Positions 8,719 through 18,173 of a stretch of 64,000 bases of DNA are shown one piece after another. Every line of letters starts with the position of its first letter. Position 1 is the first letter of the stretch. The stretch is from Prosthecomicrobium sp. N25. Lineage in GTDB: Bacteria; Pseudomonadota; Alphaproteobacteria; Rhizobiales; Ancalomicrobiaceae. Where the stretch lies: assembly GCF_037203705.1 (NCBI RefSeq), contig NZ_JBBCAT010000001.1, positions 1,461,418 to 1,525,417 on the forward strand, read 5' to 3'. Position numbers and translations under genes: made by a program. The notes under the pieces are model-generated. The model ran no database searches, had not been told where the DNA came from, and saw nothing but the letters and a program-made list of their open reading frames with translations.

Positions 8719-9372
8719 TTACGTCGGAAGGATAGTCGAAATTTCCTGAATGGCGAGCTCGGCGGCGCGCAGCAGGTCGGAGATCGTGAACGTCGGGCGC
8801 GGCGCCGGCCCCCGTGGCCGGCGGGGCATGCTCTCGACCGTCACCGGCAGGTGCAGGAACCCGGTCGGTCGGGCCGATCCGTCCCGGTCGGCGAGGGCCA
8901 GCGAGTGCCAGAGGCAGGCGTTGCAGAGATAGCGCCCGGCACTGCCGGAGAGCCGTGCGGGCAGCCCGGCTCCGGCGATTCGGTCGCGGATCCGCCGCAC
9001 CGGGATGGTGGATCCGCGGAACCGTCCGGCTCCGGGCTCGATCATCCCCTGGTCGGGCGCGAGGCCTTCGGCATCGGGCAGGAAGGGGGCGGCGAAGTTG
9101 GTGGCCCGCGTTTCGATCCGCATGAAGCGCGACCGCGCCGCGATCCCGAGATGCAGGCAGGCGTCGGGCTCGAAGGCCGCCACCACGGCCGGCAAGTCGG
9201 CGAGCGCCCTGTAGGTGGTCGGGAACACGTGCGCGGCGATCCGGATGCCGAGCCGGCGCCCCAGCGACCCCTCGGCGAGCCGGCGGGCGACCACGGCGGA
9301 CGGGTTGACGGGCGCCCCCGGGAAGGGACTGAAGCCGGTGACGAGAACCAGGGGAGGGCTAGCGAGGGTCAC
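8719..9372 (-). CDS. pcp: Pyroglutamyl-peptidase I family (C15) peptidase
   Basis: 217 aa with GTG start (VTLASPPLVLVTGFSPFPGAPVNPS). The family removes N-terminal pyroglutamate from peptides. Matching features are the opening TGFxPF loop, HLGIAARSRFMRIETRA (equivalent to the catalytic Glu segment), AGRYLCNACLWHS (with the nucleophilic Cys) and GFLHLPV (the catalytic His). The length fits the family (about 215). The start is uncertain because no strong ribosome binding site precedes the GTG. It is followed at its 3' side by the promoter of the TadG-like gene. Confidence 0.88.
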   Translation of the reverse strand: MTLASPPLVLVTGFSPFPGAPVNPSAVVARRLAEGSLGRRLGIRIAAHVFPTTYRALADLPAVVAAFEPDACLHLGIAARSRFMRIETRATNFAAPFLPDAEGLAPDQGMIEPGAGRFRGSTIPVRRIRDRIAGAGLPARLSGSAGRYLCNACLWHSLALADRDGSARPTGFLHLPVTVESMPRRPRGPAPRPTFTISDLLRAAELAIQEISTILPT

Positions 9373-9406
9373 CGTCCCGGTCCCCCGGTCCGGGGCCGCC
9401 CGGCCC

Positions 9407-9688
9407 TCATCGCGGCGCGTGGTTGACTCCGCCGCCGCTCGCGGTCGCCCCGCACGCGAGCCTCTGCGCGAGCAACCCCTCCGGCGTCTCCGTCCGGCTG
9501 CGGACGCGATCCGGACCGTTGAGTTGGCGCTCCTGCAGCCATGGGTCGAAGAAGAACTCCGTCAGGGAGACCCAGAGGCTCCCGACGCCCCGCATCCGCA
9601 GGTAGAGACCGCGGCGGTCTGCATGCAGATCGAAGAGGCGGTCGGGTTCCAAGCGCAGTCTCCCCACGGCCCATCTTGCGCGACTCAT
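9407..9688 (-). CDS. Hypothetical protein, 93 aa
   Basis: It starts MSRARWAVGRLRLEPDRL and contains DLHADRRGLYLRMRG and a hydrophobic/aromatic stretch VSLTEFFFDPWLQERQL, which looks like a folded segment rather than a random frame. No family is recognised. It lies 34 nt upstream of pcp on the same strand and could be co-transcribed with it. The last 25 residues are low complexity and may indicate that the gene is marginal. Confidence 0.5.
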   Translation of the reverse strand: MSRARWAVGRLRLEPDRLFDLHADRRGLYLRMRGVGSLWVSLTEFFFDPWLQERQLNGPDRVRSRTETPEGLLAQRLACGATASGGGVNHAPR

Positions 9689-9751
9689 GCAGGGTAAACC
9701 ACTTGATTCCGCTATGGCAACCTGGAAGCACTGTTATTTTTCCCACCAAGC

Positions 9752-10756
9752 TCAAAGGCCCATCAGTCCGGCGATCTCCTCGACCGCCAGGGCCGCCGAG
9801 ATCGTGCCCTCGCGCACGCCCGCCTCGAGCCCGCCCAGGCGCGCCTTGACCCTGGGGTTGCGCTCCAGGGCGCCGAGGAGCCGCTCCTCCAGGAGCGTCC
9901 ACATCCACTTGACCTGCTGCTGGCGCCGGCGCTCCGCGAACTCCCCGGTGGCCGTGAGCTTGGCCCTGTGCAGTTCGACCTGCGCCCACATGGCCTCGAG
10001 CCCCTGGTTGGCGAGGCCGGAGACCAGCACCACCGGCGGCGTCCAGGTCGGGGTCTTCGGCGCCAGGATGTGGAGCGCGTGGCGGTACTCGGTGGCGGCG
10101 AGCCGGGCCCGCGTCGCATTGTCGCCGTCCGACTTGTTCACCGCGATGAGGTCGGCGATCTCCAGGACGCCCTTCTTGATGCCCTGCAGCTCGTCCCCCG
10201 CGCCGGGCAGCATCAGGACGAGGAAGAAGTCGACCATGTCGGCGACCGTCGTCTCCGACTGGCCGACCCCGACCGTCTCGACGAGGATCACGTCGAAGCC
10301 GGCGGCCTCGCAGAGCAGCATGGTCTCGCGCGTCTTGGCCGCGACCCCCCCGAGCGTGCCGGAGGACGGCGACGGGCGGATGAAGGCCCGCTCGTCGACG
10401 GCGAGGCGCGCCATGCGGGTCTTGTCGCCGAGGATCGACCCGCCCGTCCGCGTCGACGACGGGTCGACCGCCAGCACGGCGACCCGGTGTCCGGCCGCCG
10501 TCAGGTTGGAGCCGAGCGTGTCGATGGTGGTCGACTTGCCGACGCCGGGGACGCCCGTGATGCCGACCCTGTGCGCCCGCCCCGTGTCGGGAAGCAGCGC
10601 CTGGACCAGCCGGTGGGCCTTCTCCTGGTGCTCCGGCTTGCGCGATTCGACGAGCGTGATGGCCCGCGCCAGCGTCGCCCGGTCCCCGGCCCGGATCCGG
10701 TCGGCGAGGGCGTCGAGGGAGAGGTCGCGGGCGAGCGGAGCGGTCGGCGATGACAT
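9752..10756 (-). CDS. meaB: MeaB/ArgK family G3E GTPase, methylmalonyl-CoA mutase chaperone
   Basis: 334 aa from ATG at 10756. Motifs in order are Walker A GITGVPGVGKSTTID (about 60), AVDPSSTRTGGSILGDKTRM, the switch region VETVGVGQSETTVADMVD, and the base-recognition NKSDG. It protects and reloads cobalamin-dependent mutases by gating cofactor transfer. The clients in this window are the methylmalonyl-CoA mutase subunits at 18.5-22.7 kb, so chaperone and client are near each other but not in one operon. Open frame continues upstream of the chosen ATG but belongs to antisense read-through. Confidence 0.95.
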   Translation of the reverse strand: MSSPTAPLARDLSLDALADRIRAGDRATLARAITLVESRKPEHQEKAHRLVQALLPDTGRAHRVGITGVPGVGKSTTIDTLGSNLTAAGHRVAVLAVDPSSTRTGGSILGDKTRMARLAVDERAFIRPSPSSGTLGGVAAKTRETMLLCEAAGFDVILVETVGVGQSETTVADMVDFFLVLMLPGAGDELQGIKKGVLEIADLIAVNKSDGDNATRARLAATEYRHALHILAPKTPTWTPPVVLVSGLANQGLEAMWAQVELHRAKLTATGEFAERRRQQQVKWMWTLLEERLLGALERNPRVKARLGGLEAGVREGTISAALAVEEIAGLMGL

Positions 10757-10830
10757 GCCCCCGGGATGGCCGAATTCGCCGCCCGGTTCAAGGGGTCGCC
10801 CGGCTTCAGGGGCCGAAGGCCGCGGCCCGC

Positions 10831-11427
10831 TCAGCCCGGCGGCGTCCAGATGATGCGCTGCAACTCGCCGGCCGCCAGCACCGCGCCGGTCGGCAACGTG
10901 GTGGAGGTCGCCGCCTCGCCCTTGAACGAGAAGGTGAGGAGAACGTTCGGCGCGCCTCGGGAGGTGCAGATCGCCATGCCGAGCCAGAGATTGCCGCCCA
11001 TCCGGCACGACGACGGGGACACGCCCACCTGCGCGAAGGTCATGCCCGGCCGCTCCCCGGCGGGGCCGGAGACGTGGTGCGTGACCCCGTGGATCTGCCC
11101 GATCCGGCCTCCCGTCCCGGGCAGGATCTGCAGGGCCTGGACCTGCCCGCCGTAGATCTTGCGGAACAGAACGGTGGCGTTGGTGGTGTTGTTCTCCAGC
11201 CCGATCAGCACCGTGCCGGTCGTGTAGCCCGGCATCAGGCCCTCGATCGTCTTCGCGTCGTAGCGGGTCGAGCCGTCGAGCGGGCCGGCGCCGGCCGCGG
11301 TGATCTGCAGGAAGGTGTCGACCGAGGCCGTCGAACTGTCGAGCCGGTCCATCTGGGTCTCGCACCCGGCGAGGAGGACGGCGAGGATCGAGGAGGCGAG
11401 GGGGATCGCACGACGCGCTGGAAACAA
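10831..11427 (-). CDS. Hypothetical lipoprotein
   Basis: 198 aa, starting at TTG 11427 (MFPARRAIPLASSILAVLLAGCE). The signal peptide ends in a lipobox LAGC, so the mature protein would begin at Cys22 and be lipid-anchored. The mature part has a Thr/Gly-rich, probably all-beta region (GYTTGTVLIGLENNTTNATVLF, GMAICTSRGAPNVLLTFSFKG). The family is not recognised. It lies between meaB and tctA, with 90 nt between its start and the tctA stop. The start codon is a guess made from the signal peptide. Confidence 0.72.
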   Translation of the reverse strand: MFPARRAIPLASSILAVLLAGCETQMDRLDSSTASVDTFLQITAAGAGPLDGSTRYDAKTIEGLMPGYTTGTVLIGLENNTTNATVLFRKIYGGQVQALQILPGTGGRIGQIHGVTHHVSGPAGERPGMTFAQVGVSPSSCRMGGNLWLGMAICTSRGAPNVLLTFSFKGEAATSTTLPTGAVLAAGELQRIIWTPPG

Positions 11428-11517
11428 ATGGGAGATCCCGATTCGGAAGGCCGCGAGTGCCCGAGGCCTTACACCGGCTCCGCGGCGAAAGAAAGTTCCC
11501 GCCGCGAGGCCCGCGCT

Positions 11518-13029
11518 TCAGGCGGCCCGCCGACCCGCCCCCTGCCTCGCCCGCGCGACCGCCCAGGCGCCCACCGGCCAGAGCAGCGCCGCGAAGGTCA
11601 TGAAGGCCAGGATGGAGGCGACGGGCCGGCTGAAGAAGGGCCAGATGCTGCCGTCCGACTTGATCAGCGAGGTGACGAAATTCTGCTCCACCATGGTGCC
11701 CATGACGATGCCCAGCACGAGCGCCGCCACCGGGTAGCCGTTCTCCTCCATGACGTAGCCGACCACCCCGAAACAGGCCACCGTCAGGACGAGGAAGAGG
11801 TTGTTGCCCGTCGCGAAGGAGCCGACCGCGCAGAGCAGCACGATGACCGGCATGATGGCGGACCGCGGCACGTGCAGGATGAAGGTGGCCAGCCGGATCA
11901 TCGCGATGCCGAGCGGGATCATGATGATGTTGGCCAGGATGAAGATGATGTAGAGCGCGTACATGCTCGACGCCTTCTCGGTGAAGAGCGTCGGGCCCGG
12001 GTTGAGCCCCTTCATGTAGAGCACCCCGATGGCGATCGCCGTGATCGTGTCGCCCGGGATGCCGAAGAGGAGCGACGGCACCCAGCCAGAGGCGAGGCTG
12101 GCGTTGTTGCTGGCCCCCGCCTCGATCAGGCCCTCCGGGTGGCCCGTGCCGAACTTCTCCGGCGTCTTGGAGAAGCGCTTCGACATCGCGTAGGAGACCC
12201 AGGCGGCCATGTCGGCCCCGGCCCCGGGCAGCACCCCGATGATGATGCCGACGATGTTCCCGCGGATCTGCTGCTTGGGGTATTCCTTGGTGAGCCGCCA
12301 CTGGCCCGCCATGATGCTCCCGAACTTGCGCCGGGCGAGCGGCGGCGGATCCGCGAGCGTCATCGCCCGCATCACCTCCGCGACCGCGAAGACCCCGACC
12401 AGCGCCGGGATGACCTCGATTCCGCCGAGCAGGTCCGTCGACCCGAAGGTGAAGCGCGGCGTGCCGGCCGGGTTCTCGATCCCGACGCAGGAGACCAGCA
12501 GGCCGAGAAACATGGACGCGACGGCTTTTACGGGGCTCGAGCGGGCCACGATCGTCGCGCACATAAGCCCCAGGAAGGCCAGCCAGAAATACTCGTAGGT
12601 GGAGAACTGGAAGGCCATCTCGGCGAGCGCCGGCGCCATCAGGATCAGCGACAGGGTGCCGATGATGCCGCCAAGCGCGCTGAACCAGACGCAGATGCCG
12701 AGCGCCAGCTCCGCCTGGCCCTTGCGCGTCATCGCGTAGGCCTCGTCCGTGTAGGCGGCCGAGGCCGGCGTGCCGGGGATGCGCAGGAGGCAGCCCGGGA
12801 TGTCGCCCGAGAAGATCGCCATCGCGGAGGCCGAGATGATCGTCGCCACCGCGGCGATCGGCGAGAGGTAGAAGGTGACCGGCACCAGCAGCGCCGTCGC
12901 CATGGTGGCGGAGAGGCCCGGCAGCGAGCCGATCACCAGGCCGTAGATCGAGGAGGCCAGGATCGCCAGCAGGACCTCGGGCTGGAGGACGAGCAGCAGG
13001 GCGTCGACGAAGGTCTGCAAGGGCGTCAC
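11518..13029 (-). CDS. tctA: Tripartite tricarboxylate transporter large permease TctA
   Basis: 503 aa with about 10-12 membrane helices. Family signatures are SLPGLSATMATALLVPVTF (about 30), IPGTPASAAYTDEAYAMTRKG (about 75), GNIVGIIIGVLPGAGADMAAW (about 255) and ASNNASLASGWVPSLLFGIPG. It forms the channel part of a secondary transporter that imports carboxylates delivered by a TctC binding protein. Start choice: the GTG at 13029 overlaps the TGA of tctB as GTGA, giving translational coupling; the preceding GTG at 13032 is possible. Confidence 0.95.
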   Translation of the reverse strand: MTPLQTFVDALLLVLQPEVLLAILASSIYGLVIGSLPGLSATMATALLVPVTFYLSPIAAVATIISASAMAIFSGDIPGCLLRIPGTPASAAYTDEAYAMTRKGQAELALGICVWFSALGGIIGTLSLILMAPALAEMAFQFSTYEYFWLAFLGLMCATIVARSSPVKAVASMFLGLLVSCVGIENPAGTPRFTFGSTDLLGGIEVIPALVGVFAVAEVMRAMTLADPPPLARRKFGSIMAGQWRLTKEYPKQQIRGNIVGIIIGVLPGAGADMAAWVSYAMSKRFSKTPEKFGTGHPEGLIEAGASNNASLASGWVPSLLFGIPGDTITAIAIGVLYMKGLNPGPTLFTEKASSMYALYIIFILANIIMIPLGIAMIRLATFILHVPRSAIMPVIVLLCAVGSFATGNNLFLVLTVACFGVVGYVMEENGYPVAALVLGIVMGTMVEQNFVTSLIKSDGSIWPFFSRPVASILAFMTFAALLWPVGAWAVARARQGAGRRAA

Positions 13030-13529
13030 CACGGCATGGGGAGGAGCCCCGCCGGCAGCGGAACCCTGAGGAGCTTCAGGAAGATCAGGTGGACGCCGAC
13101 CGGCGCCAGGAGCGCCACCCCGAGCGCCAGCCGCCACCGCGCCCCGAGCGCCAGCGCGGTCGTCAGCACCATGACGAAGCCGGTCGGCACGAAGCCGAGG
13201 CGGTCGACCATGAAGTAGTAAAAGAGCAGGAGCCCGGGCGGGATCAGGACCGACAGTCGCCGGGCGGGCGACATTCGCCGCTCGGCTTCCGCCTCGGATA
13301 TGACCGTGCCGTCCTCCGCGGCGACCACCTCGTGCTCCTCCTCGAAGCTCGACCCGACCTTGAGCGCGATCAGGAGCCCGCAGACGACGAGCCCCGCGCC
13401 GATCACCATCGGAAACACGTTCGGCCCGACCTGCTGGCCGGGCACCGGCGGCAGTCTGGACCCGCCCGCGAAGGCGGCGGCGCCGAGCACGGCGAGCGCC
13501 GTCCCGGTCAGTCGGTCGGAGAGATGCAT
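13026..13529 (-). CDS. tctB: Tripartite tricarboxylate transporter small membrane subunit TctB
   Basis: 167 aa with four predicted helices (TGTALAVLGAAAFAGG, VFPMVIGAGLVVCGLLIAL, LSVLIPPGLLLFYYFMV, FVPTGFVMVLTTALALG), the usual TctB layout with a charged loop between helices 2 and 3. It partners TctA in the membrane; the stop of tctB overlaps the start of tctA by 4 nt. About 110 nt of GC-rich, hairpin-prone sequence separate it from tctC upstream, which may let the binding protein be made in excess. Confidence 0.93.
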   Translation of the reverse strand: MHLSDRLTGTALAVLGAAAFAGGSRLPPVPGQQVGPNVFPMVIGAGLVVCGLLIALKVGSSFEEEHEVVAAEDGTVISEAEAERRMSPARRLSVLIPPGLLLFYYFMVDRLGFVPTGFVMVLTTALALGARWRLALGVALLAPVGVHLIFLKLLRVPLPAGLLPMPW

Positions 13530-13641
13530 CCGGAAGGTCCCCAGGCGGTCGCGGGGCCGCCGCCGGACGGCGCCGGCGGGGCGGGTGCGGGGAGGGGGAA
13601 CGCGCGGACCCGCCCGCGCGCCCCGGAGCTTCGGATGGGCG

Positions 13642-14634
13642 TCAGGTCTTGGCGAGACCCGCGGCCTTCATGCTCTCGCCCATCTGGGCGTCGCCCTCGG
13701 CCATGAACTTGGCGAAGGCCTGCGGATCGGCCCACACGGTGCCGAAGCCGCGGTTCTTCATGAAGTCCTGGAACTCGGCCGACTTGTAGGCCTTGTCGAG
13801 GGCGGCCACGAGCCGGGCCTGGACCGGCTGCGGCAGGCCCTTGGGCCCGGCGATGCCGCGCCAGGCGCCGATCGTGAAGTCGATCCCGAGCGCCTCCTTG
13901 AGCGTCGGCACGTCCGGGAACTGCGGATTGCGCGCGGGCGCCATGATGGCGAGGCTCCGGGCCTTGCCGGCGTCGATCATCGCGCGCCCTTCCGGCACCG
14001 AGCAGGTGACGATGTCGAGCCCGCCCGCCGCCAGGTCCTGCATGGCCGGCGCCGCCCCGTTCGAGGGCACCCACGGCACCGCGTTCGCGTCGAGGCCCAT
14101 GGCCTTCAGCCAGCCGACCAGCGCCAGGTGCCAGATGCCGCCTTGGCCGGTGCCGGAGGCCTTGAGCTTGCCCGGGTTCGCCTTGATGTGGTCGGCGAGT
14201 TCCTTGACGGTCTTCCAGGGCGCGTCGCCCTTCACCTGGACGCCGGGCGGGTCCGAGTTCATCAGCGCCAGCGGCGTGTAGCTTTTCGGGTCGAGCTCCG
14301 TCAGCCCCTGCCAGTGCATCATGGAGATCTCGACCGTGATCATCCCGATCGTGTAGCCGTCCGGCGCCGCGGTGGCGATCGCCGAGTGCCCGACCACGCC
14401 CGACCCGCCGGTCCGGTTCACGACGTTGAAGGGCTGCCCGAGGTCCCTCTCCAGGAGCGAGGCGACGATCCGCGCCGTCGCGTCCGTGCCGCCCCCCGCG
14501 CCCCACGGCACCACCAGGGTGACCGGGCGGTTCGGGTAGGTCTCCTGTGCGCCGGCCGCGCGGAGCCCGAGCCCCGCGGTGGCACCGGTCGCGGCGGCGG
14601 TCGCCATGAAGCTGCGTCGGCTGATCCTGGACAT
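13642..14634 (-). CDS. tctC: Tripartite tricarboxylate transporter substrate-binding protein TctC (Bug family)
   Basis: 330 aa, ATG at 14634. The N-terminus SRRSFMATAAATGATAGLGL with cleavage near GAQETYPNRPV is a Tat-type signal. The Bug signatures are present: RPVTLVVPWGAGGGTDATAR (about 35), GHSAIATAAPDGYTIGM, and the late AGPKGLPQPVQARLVAALDKA. It binds a carboxylate in the periplasm and hands it to TctAB encoded downstream. The ligand cannot be read from sequence, since Bug proteins bind many dicarboxylates and aromatics. It is the first gene of the operon and diverges from kup. Confidence 0.94.
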   Translation of the reverse strand: MSRISRRSFMATAAATGATAGLGLRAAGAQETYPNRPVTLVVPWGAGGGTDATARIVASLLERDLGQPFNVVNRTGGSGVVGHSAIATAAPDGYTIGMITVEISMMHWQGLTELDPKSYTPLALMNSDPPGVQVKGDAPWKTVKELADHIKANPGKLKASGTGQGGIWHLALVGWLKAMGLDANAVPWVPSNGAAPAMQDLAAGGLDIVTCSVPEGRAMIDAGKARSLAIMAPARNPQFPDVPTLKEALGIDFTIGAWRGIAGPKGLPQPVQARLVAALDKAYKSAEFQDFMKNRGFGTVWADPQAFAKFMAEGDAQMGESMKAAGLAKT

Positions 14635-14877
14635 GGATGACCTCTCCTCGTTTCGTTTCCTGCCGGCGGCGGGTCCGTGCCCGCCGCTCGTGTTGTGACC
14701 CGGGGAGGCTAAGCGCTCGCCAGTTGTCTGACAAGGACCTGAGCGAAGGGCGTCCGTTAGGCGGGGCTCGCTTTCGCTGCGTCGTCGTGGTCTTGTTTGT
14801 GTCGGCGGTGCGGCGTAGAACCACGCGCCCATCGAGCCGGGGTCGCCGGTGACCCCCGGTGCGGCAGCAGGTTTCGG

Positions 14878-16830
14878 ATGACGGACGAAGCGACCTCCGA
14901 GAAGCCGGCGCTCCCGCCCGGCTCAGACCACCCCGCCGCGCCGGCTCCCGGCAAGGACGCCCACGGCGGCCAAGGGTCCCATGGCTCCCTCTTCACCCTG
15001 ATGCTCGGCTCGATCGGCGTCGTCTACGGCGACATCGGCACCAGCCCGCTCTACGCGCTGCGCGAGTCCCTCGTCCATGCGGCGGCCGACGGGCTGACCC
15101 GGGAGGAGGTGCTCGGCGTCGTCTCGCTGCTCCTCTGGGCGCTGATCGTCATCGTGACGATCAAGTACGTCCTCTTCCTCATGCGCGCCGACAACAAGGG
15201 CGAGGGCGGCATCCTCTCGCTCCTCGCCCTGGTGCAGGGCGCGGTCGGACGCGACTCGATCTTCATCCTCGTTCTCGCCGCCCTCGGCGCCTCGCTGTTC
15301 TACGGCGATTCGATCATCACCCCGGCCATCTCGGTGCTCTCGGCCGTGGAGGGCCTGAAGCTCGTCACCCCGGTCTTCGAGCCCTACGTGCTGCCCATCA
15401 CCATTGTGATCCTGGTCGGCCTCTTCGCCGTGCAGCCGCGCGGGACCGGCGCGGTCGCGGTCTTCTTCGGCCCGATCACCGCCGTCTGGTTCTTCGCGAT
15501 GGCGGCGGCCGGCCTGTCGCACATCTCCGACGACCCGGCCATCTTCCTCGCCTTCGACCCGCGCCACGCCCTCTTCTTCCTGCTCGACCACGGCATCATC
15601 GGCTTCGTCGTCCTCGGCTCGGTCTTCCTGGCCGTCACGGGGGCCGAGGCGCTCTATGCCGACATGGGCCATTTCGGCCGCAAGCCGATCCAGTTCGCCT
15701 GGTTCGGCCTGGTCTTCCCGTCGCTCGCGCTCAACTACCTCGGCCAGGGCGCGCTCGTGCTCGCCCACCCGGAGGCGATGGAGAACCCGTTCTTCCTGCT
15801 CGTCCCCGGCTGGCTGACGTTGCCCTTCGTGATCCTGGCCACGGTGGCGACCGTCATCGCCAGCCAGGCCGTCATCTCCGGCGCCTTCTCGGTCACCCGG
15901 CAGGCCGTCCAGCTCGGCCTCCTGCCGCGCTTCGAGATCCGCCACACCTCGGAGACCCAGGCCGGCCAGATCTACATGCCGCGCGTCAACTGGATGCTCC
16001 TGACCGGCGTGCTCCTGCTCGTGGTCCTCTTCAAGAACTCGTCGAGCCTGGCCTCCGCCTACGGCATCGCCGTCACGGGGGACATGGTCATCACGAGCTG
16101 CCTCGCCACCTTCGTCCTCTGGAAGGTCTGGCGCTGGCCGCTGGCGATCGTCGGCGCGGTCGTGGCGCCCTTCCTCGTCATCGAGCTGACCTTCCTGGCC
16201 GCCAACCTGCTGAAGCTGTTCGACGGGGCCTGGCTCCCGCTCTGCCTGGCCGCCTTCCTGGTCACCTGCATGTGGACCTGGGTGCGCGGCACCCGCATCG
16301 TCTTCGAGAAGTCCCGCCGCGACAGCGTCCCCCTCACCAACGTAGTGCGCATGCTGGAGCGCTCGAAACCGTTCCGGCCGCCCGGCACCGCAGTGTTCCT
16401 GACGAGCGACCCGGAGACCGCCCCGCCGGCTCTCCTCCACAACCTGAAGCACAACAACGTGCTGCACGCCAAGAACATCATCCTGACGGTCAGGACCGCG
16501 ACCACGCCGACGGTGCCCGACGAGGGCCGCATCACCATCGACAAGCTGACCGACGACTTCACGCGCCTCCTGCTCACCTACGGCTACATGGAGCAGCCCA
16601 ACATCCCCAAGGCGCTCGCCCAGTGCCGCAAGCTCGGCCTGAAGTTCGACATCATGGCGACCACCTTCTTCGTCGCCCGCCGCACCTTCCGCATCTCGGC
16701 GACCTCCGGCATGCCCGTCTGGCAGGACCGGATCTTCATCTCCATGTCCAAGGACGCCGCCAACGCCACCGACTTCTACGCCATCCCGTCCGGCCGCGTC
16801 GTCGAGTTGGGCCAGCAGATCACCGTGTGA
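14878..16830 (+). CDS. kup: Potassium transporter Kup
   Basis: 650 aa. The hallmark [20 protein letters not shown] lies near residue 45, after a hydrophilic, Pro/His-rich N-terminus. About 12 membrane helices follow (for example [21 protein letters not shown] and [30 protein letters not shown]) and then a cytoplasmic C-terminal domain. It is a low-affinity K+/H+ symporter. The ATG at 14878 is chosen because it starts the usual hydrophilic leader; an upstream in-frame start at 14797 would add 27 unlikely residues. A 243-nt divergent region separates it from tctC. Confidence 0.95.
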   Translation: MTDEATSEKPALPPGSDHPAAPAPGKDAHGGQGSHGSLFTLMLGSIGVVYGDIGTSPLYALRESLVHAAADGLTREEVLGVVSLLLWALIVIVTIKYVLFLMRADNKGEGGILSLLALVQGAVGRDSIFILVLAALGASLFYGDSIITPAISVLSAVEGLKLVTPVFEPYVLPITIVILVGLFAVQPRGTGAVAVFFGPITAVWFFAMAAAGLSHISDDPAIFLAFDPRHALFFLLDHGIIGFVVLGSVFLAVTGAEALYADMGHFGRKPIQFAWFGLVFPSLALNYLGQGALVLAHPEAMENPFFLLVPGWLTLPFVILATVATVIASQAVISGAFSVTRQAVQLGLLPRFEIRHTSETQAGQIYMPRVNWMLLTGVLLLVVLFKNSSSLASAYGIAVTGDMVITSCLATFVLWKVWRWPLAIVGAVVAPFLVIELTFLAANLLKLFDGAWLPLCLAAFLVTCMWTWVRGTRIVFEKSRRDSVPLTNVVRMLERSKPFRPPGTAVFLTSDPETAPPALLHNLKHNNVLHAKNIILTVRTATTPTVPDEGRITIDKLTDDFTRLLLTYGYMEQPNIPKALAQCRKLGLKFDIMATTFFVARRTFRISATSGMPVWQDRIFISMSKDAANATDFYAIPSGRVVELGQQITV

Positions 16831-16833
16831 GCC

Positions 16834-16994
16834 CCGGCTCGCGAAGTCCCGACCTCTTTCACGACCTCGGTTTCTGTCATGCCCGGACTTGTTCCGGGCA
16901 TCCACGGCGAGGGCTCGGCCTCGTGAAGCGGATTGCCGGAACAAGTCCGGCAATGACAGATCGAGAGGTGGGGACTTCTGGCGACGGGTATGAC
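16834..16994. repeat. ~160-bp intergenic inverted-repeat element, copy A
   Basis: It begins 4 nt after the kup stop. The outer arms are GAAGTCCCGACCTCT (about 16843) and its near-complement GAGAGGTGGGGACTTC (about 16963). The inner arms are TCTGTCATGCCCGGACTTGT and ACAAGTCCGGCAATGACAGA, each with its own small palindrome (CCCGGACTTGTTCCGGG and GCCGGAACAAGTCCGGC). The whole can fold into a long cruciform or transcript hairpin, and it resembles intergenic palindromes common in Rhizobiales. A second copy lies at 23794-23958. Confidence 0.8.
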
Positions 16995-17019
16995 CGCCCC
17001 GCGCGTGCAGGCGTCCCGT

Positions 17020-17787
17020 CTACCGCTCGCCGCCGACGAAGAGGCCCCGCATCTCCGGCCGGATGAAGCGGACGAACGCCCCGGTCGGGACCACGACCGA
17101 GTAGGTGCCTTCCGCATAGGACCCGACGAGGTAGTGCTCGATGGCGAATCGCAGTCCGGTCGCCTTGCCGGCCTTACCAGCCGGCTCCAGCGTGAAGGGC
17201 GGGAGTTCCGAGGCGTCGGCCGGCAAGGCGGCCGCGATGTCCTCCTCCCGGCCGGCGGTCTCGACGCCGCGCTCGGCCTTCTCCGCCATCACCGCCTTGC
17301 GCAGCCCGGCCGCCAGCGCCGTGAGCGCGGGGCCGCCCGACCGGGTCTCGGTGAGGATCTCGCCGAGCCCGAAGCGCGTCTCCCGGGCCTTGTCCCAGTT
17401 TATGGCCTCAAAGGCGGTCGCGCCGTGCGCACCGCCCGTGTAGGCCTCCGTGGTGACGCCGACCGAAACCCAGCGGGTCGAGGCGAAGCGGAGGCGGTAG
17501 CTCTGCTCGAAGCTCCAGCGCCGGCCGTCCCGGAACGCCTCCGGGTTGTTCGCCCGCTCGGCCTCCGCCTCTGCCTTCCAGGCCGCGACGGACCGCGTCA
17601 CCTCGCGACGGATGCGAGTCGAAAGCTTGGGGACCTGCAGGATCGCCGGGTCGACCTCGACCAGAATGGTGGCGGCCGCCGTCGCCTCCCGGATCGTTTC
17701 GGGGGCCTCGTCGCCGCGCGCCGGCGGCCCCACAACGGCTCCGGCGAGGAGGATGGCCCCCAGCCGGACCCGGTACGTCGTTGTCAT
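17020..17787 (-). CDS. Exported DUF4163/DUF3298 (PdaC/RsiV-like) protein
   Basis: 255 aa with an N-terminal signal peptide (YRVRLGAILLAGAVVGPPARGDE). The body contains YTGGAHGATAFEAINWD (about 125), the hallmark of the DUF3298 domain seen in RsiV anti-sigma factors and PdaC-type envelope enzymes, preceded by a DUF4163-like region. It probably acts in the periplasm; a role in binding peptidoglycan or lysozyme is known for relatives but not shown here. Its ATG overlaps the vapC stop as ATGA, so it reads as the third gene of a vapB-vapC unit. Confidence 0.82.
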   Translation of the reverse strand: MTTTYRVRLGAILLAGAVVGPPARGDEAPETIREATAAATILVEVDPAILQVPKLSTRIRREVTRSVAAWKAEAEAERANNPEAFRDGRRWSFEQSYRLRFASTRWVSVGVTTEAYTGGAHGATAFEAINWDKARETRFGLGEILTETRSGGPALTALAAGLRKAVMAEKAERGVETAGREEDIAAALPADASELPPFTLEPAGKAGKATGLRFAIEHYLVGSYAEGTYSVVVPTGAFVRFIRPEMRGLFVGGER

Positions 17788-18173
17788 AGGGCGCTCTTCA
17801 CATCCGTCAGCCCGAAGTCGTCCCCCTTGTAGAGAAGAGGCTCGCCGGTCGCCTTGGCAAGAGCGTAGGCGAAACAGTCTCCGAAATTCAGACGAGCCGG
17901 GTGCTGCCCGCGGCCGTAGGTCAGGTAGGCGGAGCGGGCGAGCGCAGCCTGTTCCACCGTGACGGGCTCGATGACGAGGCGCAGGTCGTTCAGCACCCCG
18001 GCGACATGGTCCCAGGCGATCGGACGGTCTCGGCGCGTCACTGTGACGACAAGTTCGACGTGATTGCCGGCCGACATGCGGGGATGCGCATCGTTTGCCA
18101 CCAGCTCCGCGAAGGCGACGGCCTCCTTCTCATTGAGCAGGATCGCCATGATCGCCGAGGTGTCGACGATCAT
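17784..18173 (-). CDS. vapC: VapC family PIN-domain toxin ribonuclease
   Basis: 129 aa. The PIN-domain acidic residues are visible: MIVDTSAIMAILL (first Asp), FAELV, and LNFGDCFAYALAKATGEPLLYKGDDF (late Asp pair). Such toxins cleave tRNA or rRNA and are neutralised by a partner VapB. The start overlaps the vapB stop by 4 nt (ATGA), and its own stop overlaps the next gene by 4 nt. Confidence 0.92.
   Translation of the reverse strand: MIVDTSAIMAILLNEKEAVAFAELVANDAHPRMSAGNHVELVVTVTRRDRPIAWDHVAGVLNDLRLVIEPVTVEQAALARSAYLTYGRGQHPARLNFGDCFAYALAKATGEPLLYKGDDFGLTDVKSAL

Noticed and set aside
10750-13218. 822-codon plus-strand frame opposite the meaB/tct region
   Set aside because: Translation is Arg/Gly/His-rich with no domain motifs, and is antisense to clear tctA and tctB genes.
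14923-16953. 676-codon minus-strand frame opposite kup
   Set aside because: Charged low-complexity sequence; kup is unambiguous on the plus strand.
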